NCBI GenBank assembly: GCA_035048815.1
Contig: JAUCBN010000017.1
Span: 14,814,936 to 14,878,935, forward strand
Direction of reading: 5' to 3'
DNA length: 64,000 bases
DNA from: Abelmoschus esculentus
Taxonomy: Eukaryota; Streptophyta; Magnoliopsida; Malvales; Malvaceae
Under the pieces are notes generated by a model, which saw only the letters and a program-made list of their open reading frames with translations, ran no database searches and was not told the origin of the DNA. The position numbers and the translations under genes were made by a program. How positions within the stretch are numbered: the first letter of the stretch is position 1; each line of letters opens with the position of its first letter. Shown here piece by piece: positions 48,827 through 60,907 of this stretch.

Positions 48827-49031
48827 CACACCCAATTCTGGCGCCTTCCTCGCACTGAGCTATGATTTTGGACTCGCAAGATTTGTATGCGGCGGCCCAG
48901 GAACGAAGGTCTTTGAAGGCGAGGATATATGGAGGACGGGTTGTCAGAAGTACCAGCCGGGATGGCGCCCAGGAGTCCTGCGACGGGGCGGTCGAATCTT
49001 AATGGTTGTCGAGGAAACGGAGTATTTCCAG
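48827..49031 (+). other. Right flank of the interrupted, unidentified sequence (possible exon)
   Basis: Immediately after the target duplication, a GC-richer stretch is open for 70 codons (DGTPNSGAFLALSYDFG ... EETEYFQ) up to CAG|GTTATA, a good splice donor at 49032. The same frame is open on the other side of the element (from about 37102). This fits a gene exon split by the insertion, but the protein family is unknown to me, no further exons are seen downstream, and a minus-strand frame is also open. Confidence 0.4.
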
Positions 49032-51290
49032 GTTATAATATAATTTTTTATCAAATTAGTAAAAATTTAAGTTATAATATAATTTTTGTATTTATTTTAT
49101 AAAAATTTTAATTATACCTAAATTATTGCTCAATTAGTATGAATTTAGGTTATAACATAATTTTTTATTCATAATTTTAATTTTATTTAAAAAATCGATT
49201 TTTTTAATTAAATTAACTTATATCAAAACTCGATCTCATATAAAATTGAGCAATAGTCCTACATATTAGTGAATTTCATGTTTTTCCATTACTATATGTA
49301 AATACTAAATTTACTTAAGTCATGACTCATGATCAATATGTAATGATGATGTATTAGATTAACATCAAAACTTATATAAATAATAATAGAAATAAAATTA
49401 AGATATAGAGTTTAAATAAAACATAAATATTTAAAAATTAAAATAAAGTTATAAACTATTTTTTCTCATCTTATATAGCTTTGCCTTTGAATATCAGCCT
49501 TTAATTTATTATCATATCCACAATGTTTAACATTCACAAACTATTTTAGAGTAATTAATCTAAATTAATTATAAATATCATTTGATGTATAATCGGTATA
49601 TAAATTTTTGCACGATTTTTAATATAATATTAGACTATAAATACGTCATTCAGTTAGGTTTTGGTTTGAATCATTTTGACTCTAATTATATTTGATTTAA
49701 GTTTAGTGTCAGGTGAAGTTTAGTTTGGTTTTAGTTTGAGTATCGAGGCAAAAGTTTGGGTCAATTGATTTTTGATTTGGTTCTGTTGATTCTGGATCAA
49801 TTATTTTTAGATCGATTGCTTTTAGGTCAGGTTAATATCTGGTTAATAGGAGATCGATCAATTTTAGTCAGGTTTTCAAATCAAATTAGGTTTTTTATCT
49901 TATATATGACTTTATATAGTTTGTATATTTGGCTTTTTATTAGTTATGCGACAACTCACATCTCATCTCATCTTTATTTATTTATTTTAATATTATTTTT
50001 TTATTTTAGATTGCATTCGGTTTGAGTTGCTTTCAATTTGGGTTTGTTCGGTTTGGTTGAAAATTTATTTAGGTGCATTTAGTTAGACTGAAAATTATCG
50101 ATTTTTGGTTCAACTGAAAGTCGATTCGATTTCGATTTAATTTATGTCAGTTTCATATCGAATTTGTATTATCGTATTCAGATTGATTTCGAATCTAAAT
50201 TCAGATAAATCAATTCAGTTCTTAGATCTTGAGTCAAGTTTACCGTGTTTGAACAACAATACAACACGTGATCACTAAATAATATATATACATATATATG
50301 AAAGGATTTATGTATATAAATAATGATATTTTTATCCACATGAAAGGGGAAGGATAATCGCCCATAACTTTGAAAATTTCAATTGTATTTTAGGATAATA
50401 GTTTTTGTCTGTACTAAATTTTTTTGGTTTATTATTTATAAGACTCCGTCGGAGTAAATTAATAAAATTAAATTTTAATAAATTATTTTTTAGTTTAACT
50501 ACAATTTAAGATGTTTTAATTTTAAAAATTAGTAAAATTAAAATATCTTTCTTAACTTTTTATAATTTATGATATAATTATTTTTGAATTTTATTCATTT
50601 AAAAATTAATAAAATTACCTCTTCATCACTAAAATTTGGTTTCGTACTTGTGATTGTCATTATTATTATCATCATCATTATCATCATTATTATTATTATT
50701 TTCTCACTTTGTTTATATCGACGGAAGGAAAATATATTATTTAGTTTTGGGTTTATAATTCTCTAAAATCTTTAAAAATATGAAATATATATATATACAT
50801 TGGATGAATGTTGTTTCTCTTGTTTTCTGATATCTTATTCAAATCATTGAAAAAATTTTATTATCGTAAGGTCATCCTCTCATTCTTATTTCTTATTTTA
50901 AAGTGTTACGATTCAAATTTATAACTTTACCTAAAAAACCTAACATCTTATCCAACTAGATTAGTATCATCAGTTTTACCGGAATTCTATGCAACCCATT
51001 ACTTTTTAATTATTGCATTCCAAGTGATTTTTGTATCACACTTGTAGCAGCCATTGTCGATTGTCCACCTTTAACAGATGAAATGAAGTGAGCCACAATA
51101 CCAGATTTGCTCCTTGAGCACCAACAATGGAGTTCATAGAAATTTCTTACAGAATTATTTACCATTTAAGCTGAAATGAAATGAACCACAGTACCATATG
51201 ATGATGACAGATATGATATGATGATCTTATGTAAAAAATGCCGAGAGAATGATCGATGCACATGAATAGATATTCCGAGAGAATGATCAA
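49032..51290. other. Intergenic AT-rich region
   Basis: No gene is seen. About 49640-50240 is rich in TTTGGTTTGGTTT and GATTCGATTTCGATTT words, typical of degenerate transposon DNA. A trinucleotide microsatellite lies at 50658-50701. Confidence 0.55.
50658..50701. repeat. (ATT/ATC)n trinucleotide microsatellite
   Basis: Uninterrupted three-base periodicity mixing ATT and ATC units over about 44 bases. Confidence 0.9.
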
Positions 51291-51293
51291 TAT

Positions 51294-54200
51294 TCACCTC
51301 TGCTTGTTGCTCTCGGCAGCCGAAGGTTCACAGCCAGGAATGGACACACATGTACTTGCACTGGGGACAATCTGCTTTTGCACAGCACTAGGTGTGTGCT
51401 GCATTGTAGATGTTTCAATAACAACATTTTTCACTCCTATTGCTGTTTGTGGATCCACAATAGGAGAAACAGGGTTGTTGATTCCAAAACTGTTGTCCAG
51501 TCTCGGGTGATGCATGGGAGCAGCGATGCTAGGAACTGGTTGGTGAAATAACTGATTAGTACTTGGCTGCATTAGCGCCGAAGCTGTGGATGTTTCCAAG
51601 GGACTGCTAATGAAAGGCATGCCTGCACTAGGTACATTGGGCCTAGATATAATATCAGGGTTAATCCCGGTCACTCGCTTAACCGTTTCCTCGGCCATTT
51701 GCACCTGAAAATTTCAGAATAAAACAATAAAACCTGGCAACCCAGAAACAAAGTTTCAGAGATCGTAATCAGCGGTGTTTTTTTAGCAAGAAGTAAAATA
51801 GTTAAATAACTATAATACTCTTGCCGCAGTTTCAGGCATAAAGAAGCATGATTGTGTTGTGTTTCACAGTTGGCAACAGTCCAAACACTGACATTACACA
51901 AGAGACCATGTCAGTATCTATTGTATAAATTTAGATAGACATACAAAACATGAAGAATTTTAAGTATATGGACAGTCGAACACACCATAGAAGTAACAGT
52001 GTGTCAGTACTGGATATGTCCAGCAGATTCCTGAAATGAAGCACATACAAATCGCCAATAAATAACCAAATTAATCTCCCTTCCCCAAGAGAATTGCTGA
52101 TAATATATTCTGCAAGCACATTTCCAATTAAATCCTTCAATACTAGATGAAGGAATGTGAATTGCCCATGTTTTTTTTTTTCAAAATTCGCCACAAGACT
52201 AATCTTTACAAACTCCTGGAGTCACAATAACATATTCTCCTGTCATTTATTTGGAAGTAAGTTTTCATCTTTCAGGAGGACCATATATTAACTAACTGAA
52301 GAATAAATCGGCAAGATAAGAAATACAAATTAGACAAGGACGACAGCTTACCTTCGCTCTTAACGTCTCAATATCAGCCTTCAGAATTCTATTGTCAACA
52401 GCAGCTTCATCATACTTGTGATTTATGTCAGTTAGACGCTTGAGTAATGTAGAATGCTCAACTCTTAGTTGACCAACCTAGAAAAATTGCTAACAGTATA
52501 AAAAACCATAAAACAGAGAGCACGAGACCATAAAGGGAAGGGGTAATGATGTGGAAAAACCTGGGCTTCAAGTTCATTCATATGTGCTTGCTTTCTTTGT
52601 CTAGAACGTCTGGCTGATTCTCTATTTGACCGCATTCTGGGGCATCAGCAAAACGAAAACAAAAAAGAGTGATGGCAAGGGAAAGTTCGTAATGGCGTCA
52701 GCAAAACAAAAACAAGTAAAGTGAGAATTTATTAATTCACACTTATGGTAGTAAAGCAAGGGATAAAGCTTAAATTCCATTTGCTAAAAAAATATTTGAT
52801 TCTTTCCAAGATAACAAATTAGTTACATGCTATTACTTAGAGTTCCCCCCTGAAAGAAGCTATATTACTTAAAGATTAAAAGGGAACTATATCACTTTAA
52901 TTAAAACAAAGGAAAAGAGAAAAAGAAAAGAAAAGAAAATATGTTAAGCAAAGATGATAACAAACAGAACAAATAACATTTCAAACACCTCAAAATCAAT
53001 AATACAAAAAAAAAAAAAAATACAAAAATGGTTAGTTGGTTACCTCCTTGCACGCCTAGCATCAGCCGGATCCATGTTTCCGGTGGTTTCAGTATCTCCT
53101 TCAAGTTCACCATCATCTGAATCATCTCTTGATGACCCACTTGTTGTTTGCCTCACTTGTGTCCCCGATTTTTTTTGCATAACTGAAACAGCTGAAATAC
53201 CAGTATCAGGTTTACCCTGTTCATATGTCTTTGAAGACCCTACAATGATGAAACTTGTATAAAAAAATCAGCAAGATTCAATTATAAGTAATTACAGGAA
53301 GAGAAGATATCGAACAAAGTGCTCTAGAGTTCTTTAGTATATTGTTTACTATTCAGATCTTAGTATATTGTTGATTAAAAGGAGAAGTGAAGAAAAATTA
53401 TATATACACAGGCCACAGGGCACACTGCTTGTTCTGTTTGAATACCTACATAAAGTCAATGTGAAACTAACAAAATTTATGAAAAACTAGTAAAGAAAGT
53501 TACATCCATTATCATGTATCCCTCCATTTTTTCTCATTTTCCTTTACTTCTCTCTTTAAACACAAGATAAACTGCATAATAAACATGTATATTACTATTC
53601 TTAGGCATAATCACGAATGATATATGCATGATGGCTCCTGCAACAGATCCGAATGAAACAAGCATTGTTGGTGTTAACTTAGAAGGGAGCAAACTAAAGA
53701 AACATTCATGTCATCCATTCGGCCACTAGCTAACTGCAACAAGTCAGATTAGATGAGCTACATTGAATTCAATCCCTTATAGACATGTCCTAGTACTTCG
53801 TTTGATCTAAAGTTAATGTTTAATGATTGCAACCTACTATTGCAACAACAGAAGCTTATACGAGAAAGACCTTCATCGATTCATCAATTTCCAAAATACA
53901 AGTATCATTCAGAAGAAAAAACATGATTTAAACAAATCTAATTCCTGCATCAGATCAGAAACACTTATTACTGTTATCAATGGACTTTCTTCGAACCCAA
54001 ATCCAAATCCAATACATAAAATCTTACTAGTTGAACACAATACCGAAAATGAAAGGATCTATAAAACTAACTGATAGCAGAAAACTATGTTGATTAATTC
54101 CTAGTAAAGAAAATTAGGCCGAGGAACTTCAATCAAATTTGGAAAAAAAGATGTCAAGAAATAAGATTAAAATTTAAAACAACCATAACTGTCCCTTTCC

Positions 54201-54857
54201 TCGGTCTTAAAAAGTTCCATCCATTGCATGGGAATAACAAAAGTCCAAATAGTCGGATTCATTAAAAAGAAAGATCAAATCAGAGGAATGATATAGCAAA
54301 AGCTTACCGTGAACATCTGATCCCGATTGAAGCGCTTGATTTTCAGCTATGGCAGACGAACTTTCTGCCTCCACGGACGACGCCTAAATTTTTTTTTTTT
54401 TTTTGAAATATAACATTTCAATTAAAAAAAACAAAATCCGATCGGAAAATGAAGATTAGAGAGAGAAAAATACACGAGAGAGAGCAACGGCAGCGCAGGC
54501 TTGATGGAGCTTGTTCTGGAGGACCGCGATGTACTCATCCGAGTCGATCGGGACCATCGGCGTCGAATAAGACGACAGAGGATTATGATTATTAAACTCC
54601 TTGACCTCCACCATGCCACCATCCCCGTAAACCTTTCCAGCTTTCGAAACAGACGGGTGAGGTGCCGCCGATGACGGACCATTCACATTCTCGCCCGCAC
54701 GTGACCCCAGGATCGCCACATCGGCAGCAGAAAAATCTTCTAGAAACTTTTCCAACGCCCACTCCGATTGGCTTCGGTTAATCCCCACCGCCGCGCCTGA
54801 AGCTGAAGTCGCCCAGAAAATGTCAGAGAAATCGTCAACTGAGAACACACTATTCAT
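51294..54857 (-). CDS. Group C bZIP transcription factor (bZIP9/10/25/63, CPRF2 type)
   Basis: Binds ACGT-core DNA as homo- or heterodimers with group S1 bZIPs, in seed, energy and stress gene control. Exons (minus): 54857-54474, 54383-54308, 53239-53044, 52636-52561, 52477-52352, 51704-51294; total 422 residues, in the family range. The N-terminus MNSVFSVDDFSDIFWA and SEWALEKFLEDF match group C. A serine/acidic stretch (SGSSRDDSDDDGELEGD) precedes the basic region. The basic region NRESARRSR has Asn223 and Arg231 at the N-x7-R spacing, followed by heptads L241, L248, L255, I262 and beyond, crossing exons 4-5. The C-terminal exon starts VQMAEETVKRVTGINP, as in CPRF2, but ends in CEPSAAESNKQR rather than the usual MQRVASLEHLQKR-type tail. 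Exons 1-2 carry ordinary donor and acceptor sites. Confidence 0.93.
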
Positions 54858-55017
54858 CGTTTTCAGTGAAATCTTAATGTTTTCCCCCCTCTTTCTTCTC
54901 TGTTTGCAATTCGCAACTCGTCTTTTTCTCCTTGTCTTCCTGTTTTACCGTTTGTGCGGGAACAAACAGCAAATATCTACTGCTTTGTTGTTATCGATGA
55001 ATCCAGTAACAATACGA

Positions 55018-55023
55018 CACGTG
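55018..55023. promoter_or_regulatory. G-box (CACGTG) upstream of the bZIP gene
   Basis: A palindromic CACGTG lies 161 bases upstream of the bZIP start codon at 54857, in its promoter or 5' leader. Group C bZIPs bind ACGT cores, so feedback by bZIP factors is possible. This is inference from a motif only. Confidence 0.5.
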
Positions 55024-55129
55024 GAAAACAGCCTGGTCTTTCGTAAACGTGTTAGTTTATTAGTGGGTGATGAGGATGGCTATGCCTGGATTTGGGAACA
55101 CTTGATTTTGCCGTGTTAGATCTGTGGGC

Positions 55130-56735
55130 AAAGGCCGAAAATGAAAGAAAGAAGAGGGAAAGATGAGCGGGGCCCACAAAAATTGTACGCATTAGGGACA
55201 AGTGTGAATGGTGCAATTTGTAGACCGAGGACAGTTGACGGTAAAATTAAAAATCGATACAAATCAAAATGTTTATATGATATATAGTTTATAAATTTAA
55301 AAATTGTGATTAATCGAATCAAATTTAATTAAATTTTTTTAATTATTTTTTATAAAATAAAAATATAGATTTTATATTTAAAATAATATAGATATATTTT
55401 TTATTTTTTTATTTTAAAAATACTTTTTAATAAACGTTTATAATAATCTTAAAACTTAAAATAAACCAGAATTAGGCTAAAAAATGGAGTGTAAACCCTA
55501 ATCGTGCTCTTATTGGTGTCTTTACTTTAATTAGTGGGCTTAACGGTTTAGGTTTTAAGATTAAGATTTAAGTTTTAAATTAGAGTGCTCAGATTCAACA
55601 TTTTATTTTTTTAGCGAAAGTCATACAAACATTTGGAAGCTCTATCGTAATATTCTTCAAACAAAAGATAATCTTCTCTATCGTTTAAGTTTAGTTTGAC
55701 ATTATTTTTAAAAAGTACGATTGAAAAAGTGATTTTAAAAATACAATAGAAAAGTGATTTTAAAAAGATTTTGGGTAGTGTTTGTCATTGATGTCAAAAA
55801 ATGATTTTGAGAAGGTAAAATATCTATTTTAGACTTAATGTTGTAAAATATAAATAAACTTAGATGATGTTCAAATTCATTAATCTTATAATTTATTAAA
55901 TAAATCGACTTAAATTATAATAAAAATTTTAATTTTAGATTATATACGAACATAACAATTATAAATTAATAATAAATTTAAAATAAATTATAAATAAAAT
56001 AATCTTATTCTTAATATAAATATTATAAAAATATGTATTATTTTATAATTATATATGCATAGATATTATTTTAAACATACATTATAAGGGTAAAATATAA
56101 TTTTACTTTACAAACTAATTTTTTCAACGCAAAAGTCATAAAATCTAGTTTTTAAGTTTGGATGAAAAAATTAATTTAAAAAATAACAAAAAAAACCCCC
56201 CAAAATTTAGCAAAAACACTTTTAGGTTGTGAAACACAACAAAAAGCACACCCTTAAACTCAATATCCTCTTATAATTTTCTTCGTGTTTATTTTATTTG
56301 TTCGCCTTCAAGAGAAGGTGTAGGATGAGATAAATTAAAACGAGCCTAAAATAAAATAAAATTAAAATTACAAAAATTTTAGTATTTATATTTTAATATA
56401 TCGAATTTCTTATAAAAATATAAAAAAAAATTTATGGGTAAAAATATAAGAATTTTGACATATACTAAATTTCTTAAAAAAATAAAAAATTTCATATATA
56501 CCTGTAATATAAAATCAATTTTTTATAATTTTTATTTTAATTTTAATATGTCTCACTAAAAAAACCCGTAAAAGGAAAATATATATTTTAGCCACCGGAA
56601 GTTTCCACGTAAAACCATTCCGGATATAAGAGGAAGAATCTGTAGTATAACAGAAACGTTGTCGTTCTAATAGGTAATTTTTTTCTACTCAAGATCAAAG
56701 CGTGTAGATTCGACGTGTGTAAATTTCTTATTTAC
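55130..56735. other. Intergenic AT-rich region
   Basis: Divergent intergenic region between the bZIP gene (minus) and the V-ATPase gene (plus). Very AT-rich, with no gene seen. The right end contains the V-ATPase promoter and leader. Confidence 0.55.
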
Positions 56736-56912
56736 AGTCACCCTCCGTGGATTCTCGCAGATCCTTCAAATCCAGCGTCGAAAGCACGAGCAGGCGATTC
56801 ATTAGAGAAAAGGTAAGCGTTCTTTATCTCCTCATATTTGATCCAAAATCTGAATCAGGAGCCTAGCTTTTAAGCCATATTTTTTTGAATTTGTAGTTCG
56901 ATTAACTTATTA

Positions 56913-59638
56913 ATGGCGAACAGAGCTCAAATCCCCAATAGCAACTCGGCTCTTATCGCTATGATTGCCGACGAGGTGAGTCTTGATTTTGAAACTGCCT
57001 AAATCAGTACACAGATCTCGAGTCCTTTTTTCGTTTTTCTGTTATTTTGTTGCATTTTTTCGCTTGTAAATTTGCCGGTCATTCTTCTTGAATTAACTCA
57101 CTGCCTGAATTTTTATGATGATCAGACGTAATAAATTGAGGAAAGGTTTAACTGAGGGATTTCCCCCCTTTAGAAAGAATGGATAAGTTAGATCAACTGA
57201 AGCTGCTTTCGGGTGAATTGGTACAAAATAATTTTTAAGTTAGATCAGCTTGTTGTTTTTGATGAGGGTGAAAAGTAAATAACATTCAAATTTAGCTCTA
57301 TGATGAACTATCATTAGTTCATTACACAATTCTGCTTGTTTTTTTGATGGGGATGGATAGTAAATACCATTTAGATTTAGCTCTATGTCAAATTGTCTTA
57401 AGTTCTTAACACCATGAATTTCATGACAGTTTTGTGTTCTCTGAATGATTCTAGTATTTTATAGGAAAATCCACTCATTGCCATACAGTTTATTGAATTC
57501 CCCCAAAACAAATTTATTTGGTCATTTACCATGTTTCCTCATTACTGTAGCACGAATAAGAGTATGTGTGTGGCATGGTTTGATGAGTATATGTTCTATT
57601 AATGTTGTTAATATGATGATAATGCCATAACACGTGATTTTCAATGCATTTGATTCAACCTGTCTGATTTATAATTTGTTGAGCTAGGACACAGTGGTTG
57701 GTTTTCTGCTGGCTGGTGTGGGTAATGTTGATCTGCGGAGGAAGACAAATTATCTTATTGTAGACTCAAGTATGCTCTTTTACTTGAAAAACTCGCCTTT
57801 TAAGTATATTCTATGTCAAACTCTTGTCAACATTTTATAGTTATTTATTTCCTATTGATCGGTTATTCTCTCATCGAATTTAAAGGTTCATCAGTTATTT
57901 ACTTTCTCTAAATCACCTTAGGATATGTGGATTAGTTTAGTCAAATTATGTGTAACTTGGTTGTGGTTTATCTGCTGTCTAGATAAAGAGTGGAAGAATC
58001 TGATCTGACAGTAAGGAAAATGCCATCCAGGATTGTTAAACCAAATGTATGCCTTTTGATACCTTTTCTTTAGTTAAGGTGACTAATTGGTTTGTTAAAT
58101 ATTTGTTGTTACACATAATAATAGTTGAATTATATTCTCAGAACTTCTGATATCAAGTCATTTTTCCTGTTGGACTTTTAGGTGTCTTGGTTGTTAAAAT
58201 GTTGTTTGGGTAGAACCACATGTTTGTGCCTTTACCTGTTTGTAGAAGTACAAATTGGGTTATATCTCAAAAGGAAGGTTTATACTTTCTACATTTTAAA
58301 TATTACTTCATTTTGCATTATTTGTCGTCAACAAGGAAAATTAAGTAATTAACCATTTGACAAGAAATTGCTCCACCCTACCCCCGCCCCCAAAAAAACA
58401 TTTGTCTGGAAATGTCCTTTGATTTGGTAACAAGGGAGAGGAGGGAAGCTTGAACAGGAAAAGTGCATAATCCTCTGGTCTGACTGTTGGGATCAGAATA
58501 AATACTGGATTTTTACTCTTCTAAGTTCTTTCTTTCTTTGTTTTTTCTGTAAACAAATAATCTTGTATAGCTATTTTCATAATCAAATTAAACATCACCA
58601 GCTTTTTTATCATTCACTCACTCGATGCTTTTTGTTTTTGCCTTTTAGAAACCACTGTTAAACAAATTGAGGATGCCTTTAAGGAGTTCACAGCTAGAGA
58701 GGATATTGCTGTCGTTCTGATTAGCCAATATGTAAGTTTTTTTGCAGCATATGTTGCTGTAAAACATCATTTGTATTCTTCACTTTTATGCAAATATCTA
58801 TATGTTAAGCTGTATTATGTACAGAAGCCTTGTCGTGTGGCTTGAGACCTATGAAATGCTAACAGACGTATATCATGTAAAATCTCTTTTTTCCATCATC
58901 ATAACTAAGTCACACTTATAGCACTCCACTTGTGACTTGTTGTTCAACTAACTGTGGCGTGTTAGCCTATATTGCCTTAATGTCAAAGATGCATATACTA
59001 GATTCTGTAATGGTGTGCATTATTTGAATGATTACATGTGCTAACTTTTCTTTACATGCGTCTCATGATCAACAATAACCAAAAATACTAGTAAATAGTA
59101 ATACCGATAGGCGACAATGATGAGATCTGGTCAAATACAAAACCTGACATTTGATAAAATGCTTTGAAAGTTTGGTGCCTAACTTTCTGTTGCACAACTA
59201 GTTTATATTTCAGTGCATCAAGAGCATCTTGAACTCCGGTGCTAAAATTGACAATATGTATTGTTTCATCTTGCTTTGCTCGTACTGTCATTTTGATAAA
59301 TTTCCCTTTTGCTTTTGTAGCTCCATCTTATTCTGTTGTTGGGTTACTAGATTACTAGTTAGTTAGATTAAGCAAAGGTCTAAAGATGTCATCTTCTGAA
59401 TCTTTATCGTTCATATTTTCATCAATTTTGGTATGCTAACTTGAGATGCGACCCTCTACTCTTTTAATTGCAGGTTGCAAACATGATAAGGTTTCTAGTG
59501 GATAACTACAACAAGCCTGTTCCAGCAATTTTGGAGATTCCATCTAAGGATCATCCTTATGATCCTGCTCATGATTCTATCCTTTCACGGGTTAAATACC
59601 TCTTTTCTGCAGAATCAGTGGCATCTGGGAGGCGCTAA
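56913..59638 (+). CDS. VHA-F: V-type proton ATPase subunit F
   Basis: Small stalk subunit of the V1 sector; with subunit D it forms the central rotor shaft that couples ATP hydrolysis to proton pumping at the vacuole and endomembranes. Exons 56913-56975, 57688-57769, 58649-58731, 59474-59638 give exactly 130 residues, the plant family length. Sequence landmarks: ALIAMIADEDTVVGFLLAG, GNVDLRRKTNYLIVDS, then SQYVANMIRFLVDNYNKP and AILEIPSKDHPYDPAHDS near the end, closing SAESVASGRR. The start ATG is the only in-frame one and matches plant homologues (MANRA). A leader intron appears likely: AAAAG|GTAAGC at 56812 and an acceptor TTTGTAG at 56896. Its 3' end faces the tryptophan synthase gene. Confidence 0.97.
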
Positions 59639-60907
59639 AATGCAGACATACAGGTATATCACATTACTATCGCTTCATGTTCCTATTTCTTTTGTGCATT
59701 GTATAATCCGACTTAGATTACTTTCCGAAGAGATGGTAATGATTTTCATCATAGTTATCGTTAGCTTCAGTATGCGAATGTTATTCGAAGATATGCTTTT
59801 ATGGCTTTTTGAATTAAATAATGATGTTTGAAGAAAGTTTTGGAGGCGGGAGGTATCATCATTTATCAGGCAAAAGTCTTTGGCTGCCTTGTTAACATAA
59901 TGATGGGTTGATTGGAGTGCGTTCTTAACTTCTCCTTTAGAGCCTTTTCAAGTTTAAATCTTGTCCGGGTTTGAACTCGGGATTCAATGTCGATTAAAGT
60001 GTATAGCAATGCGAGTCCTTTGTTATCACATTAATGACCTATTGGAACTCGTTCTATCCTACATTAGAAACAGGTTTCATCAGTTTTTTATAGTCTTGAT
60101 GGTAGACTCGACAATTATATAGATTGGGTTACTTTTGGTTTAAGTAATTTGGGTTTTGCTATATAGCCGGGCAGCAGTGATGGTTTGTTCATTTTTTCTT
60201 ATATTCAACTGTTTTTGTTTTTCGGTTTTCAGGGGGAGAATTTGCTTAAATATGGCATTTAATTTTTTTTCTTCAAATGTGGTACAAATCATTTTAATTT
60301 AAAAAATATTGCACTTTAAACAGTGAAATCTTTCTTATTAGAATTCAGTTATAAACAATAACCGAATTGAAAAATTAAAACATTGTTCAAAGTTGAAGTT
60401 TTTTATTACCGATTTTAATATTTTCAGAGCGAACTTGGAATCTCTTGTTTTCGATTTTAATTGAAAAATCATTTACTATTTAAAGTTGTCGGAAGCACAT
60501 GACACCGACTATTACAGTAGAGAGAAAACAACCGTATTTTAATATCGTGATTCGTGACCATATCTCATGGTGATGGGAGATGTTCCTATCGGTTGAAATT
60601 ATGTGCGGTCATGGCAGTTGATTACAAAGGGTAATACTCTCTCTGTAAAATAGGAAAAACAATAACGAATCTCGAAATGTAAACTATCAAACGGATATGG
60701 TTGCCGTAATGCCAATTTTGTTCCTCGAATGCTGTTTTCCTTTGATTCTAATGCTACCTGAGATGGATTCAGCAAGATGCACAACCCAATTATTTGAACT
60801 CCCAAAAACTATATAAAAGTGCAATCCAAATACAGGGACTGCAAAAACAAATATTTAATACTTATTTCAGCAAAAAACATGGGGGAGATAAATGTTAATC
60901 AGACCCA
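59639..60907. other. Convergent intergenic region (VHA-F / TSA)
   Basis: 3' UTRs and spacer of two convergent genes. No additional gene is seen. Confidence 0.6.

Noticed and set aside
50584..50766. Open frame with a run of isoleucines
   Set aside because: Translation of the ATT/ATC microsatellite, not a gene.
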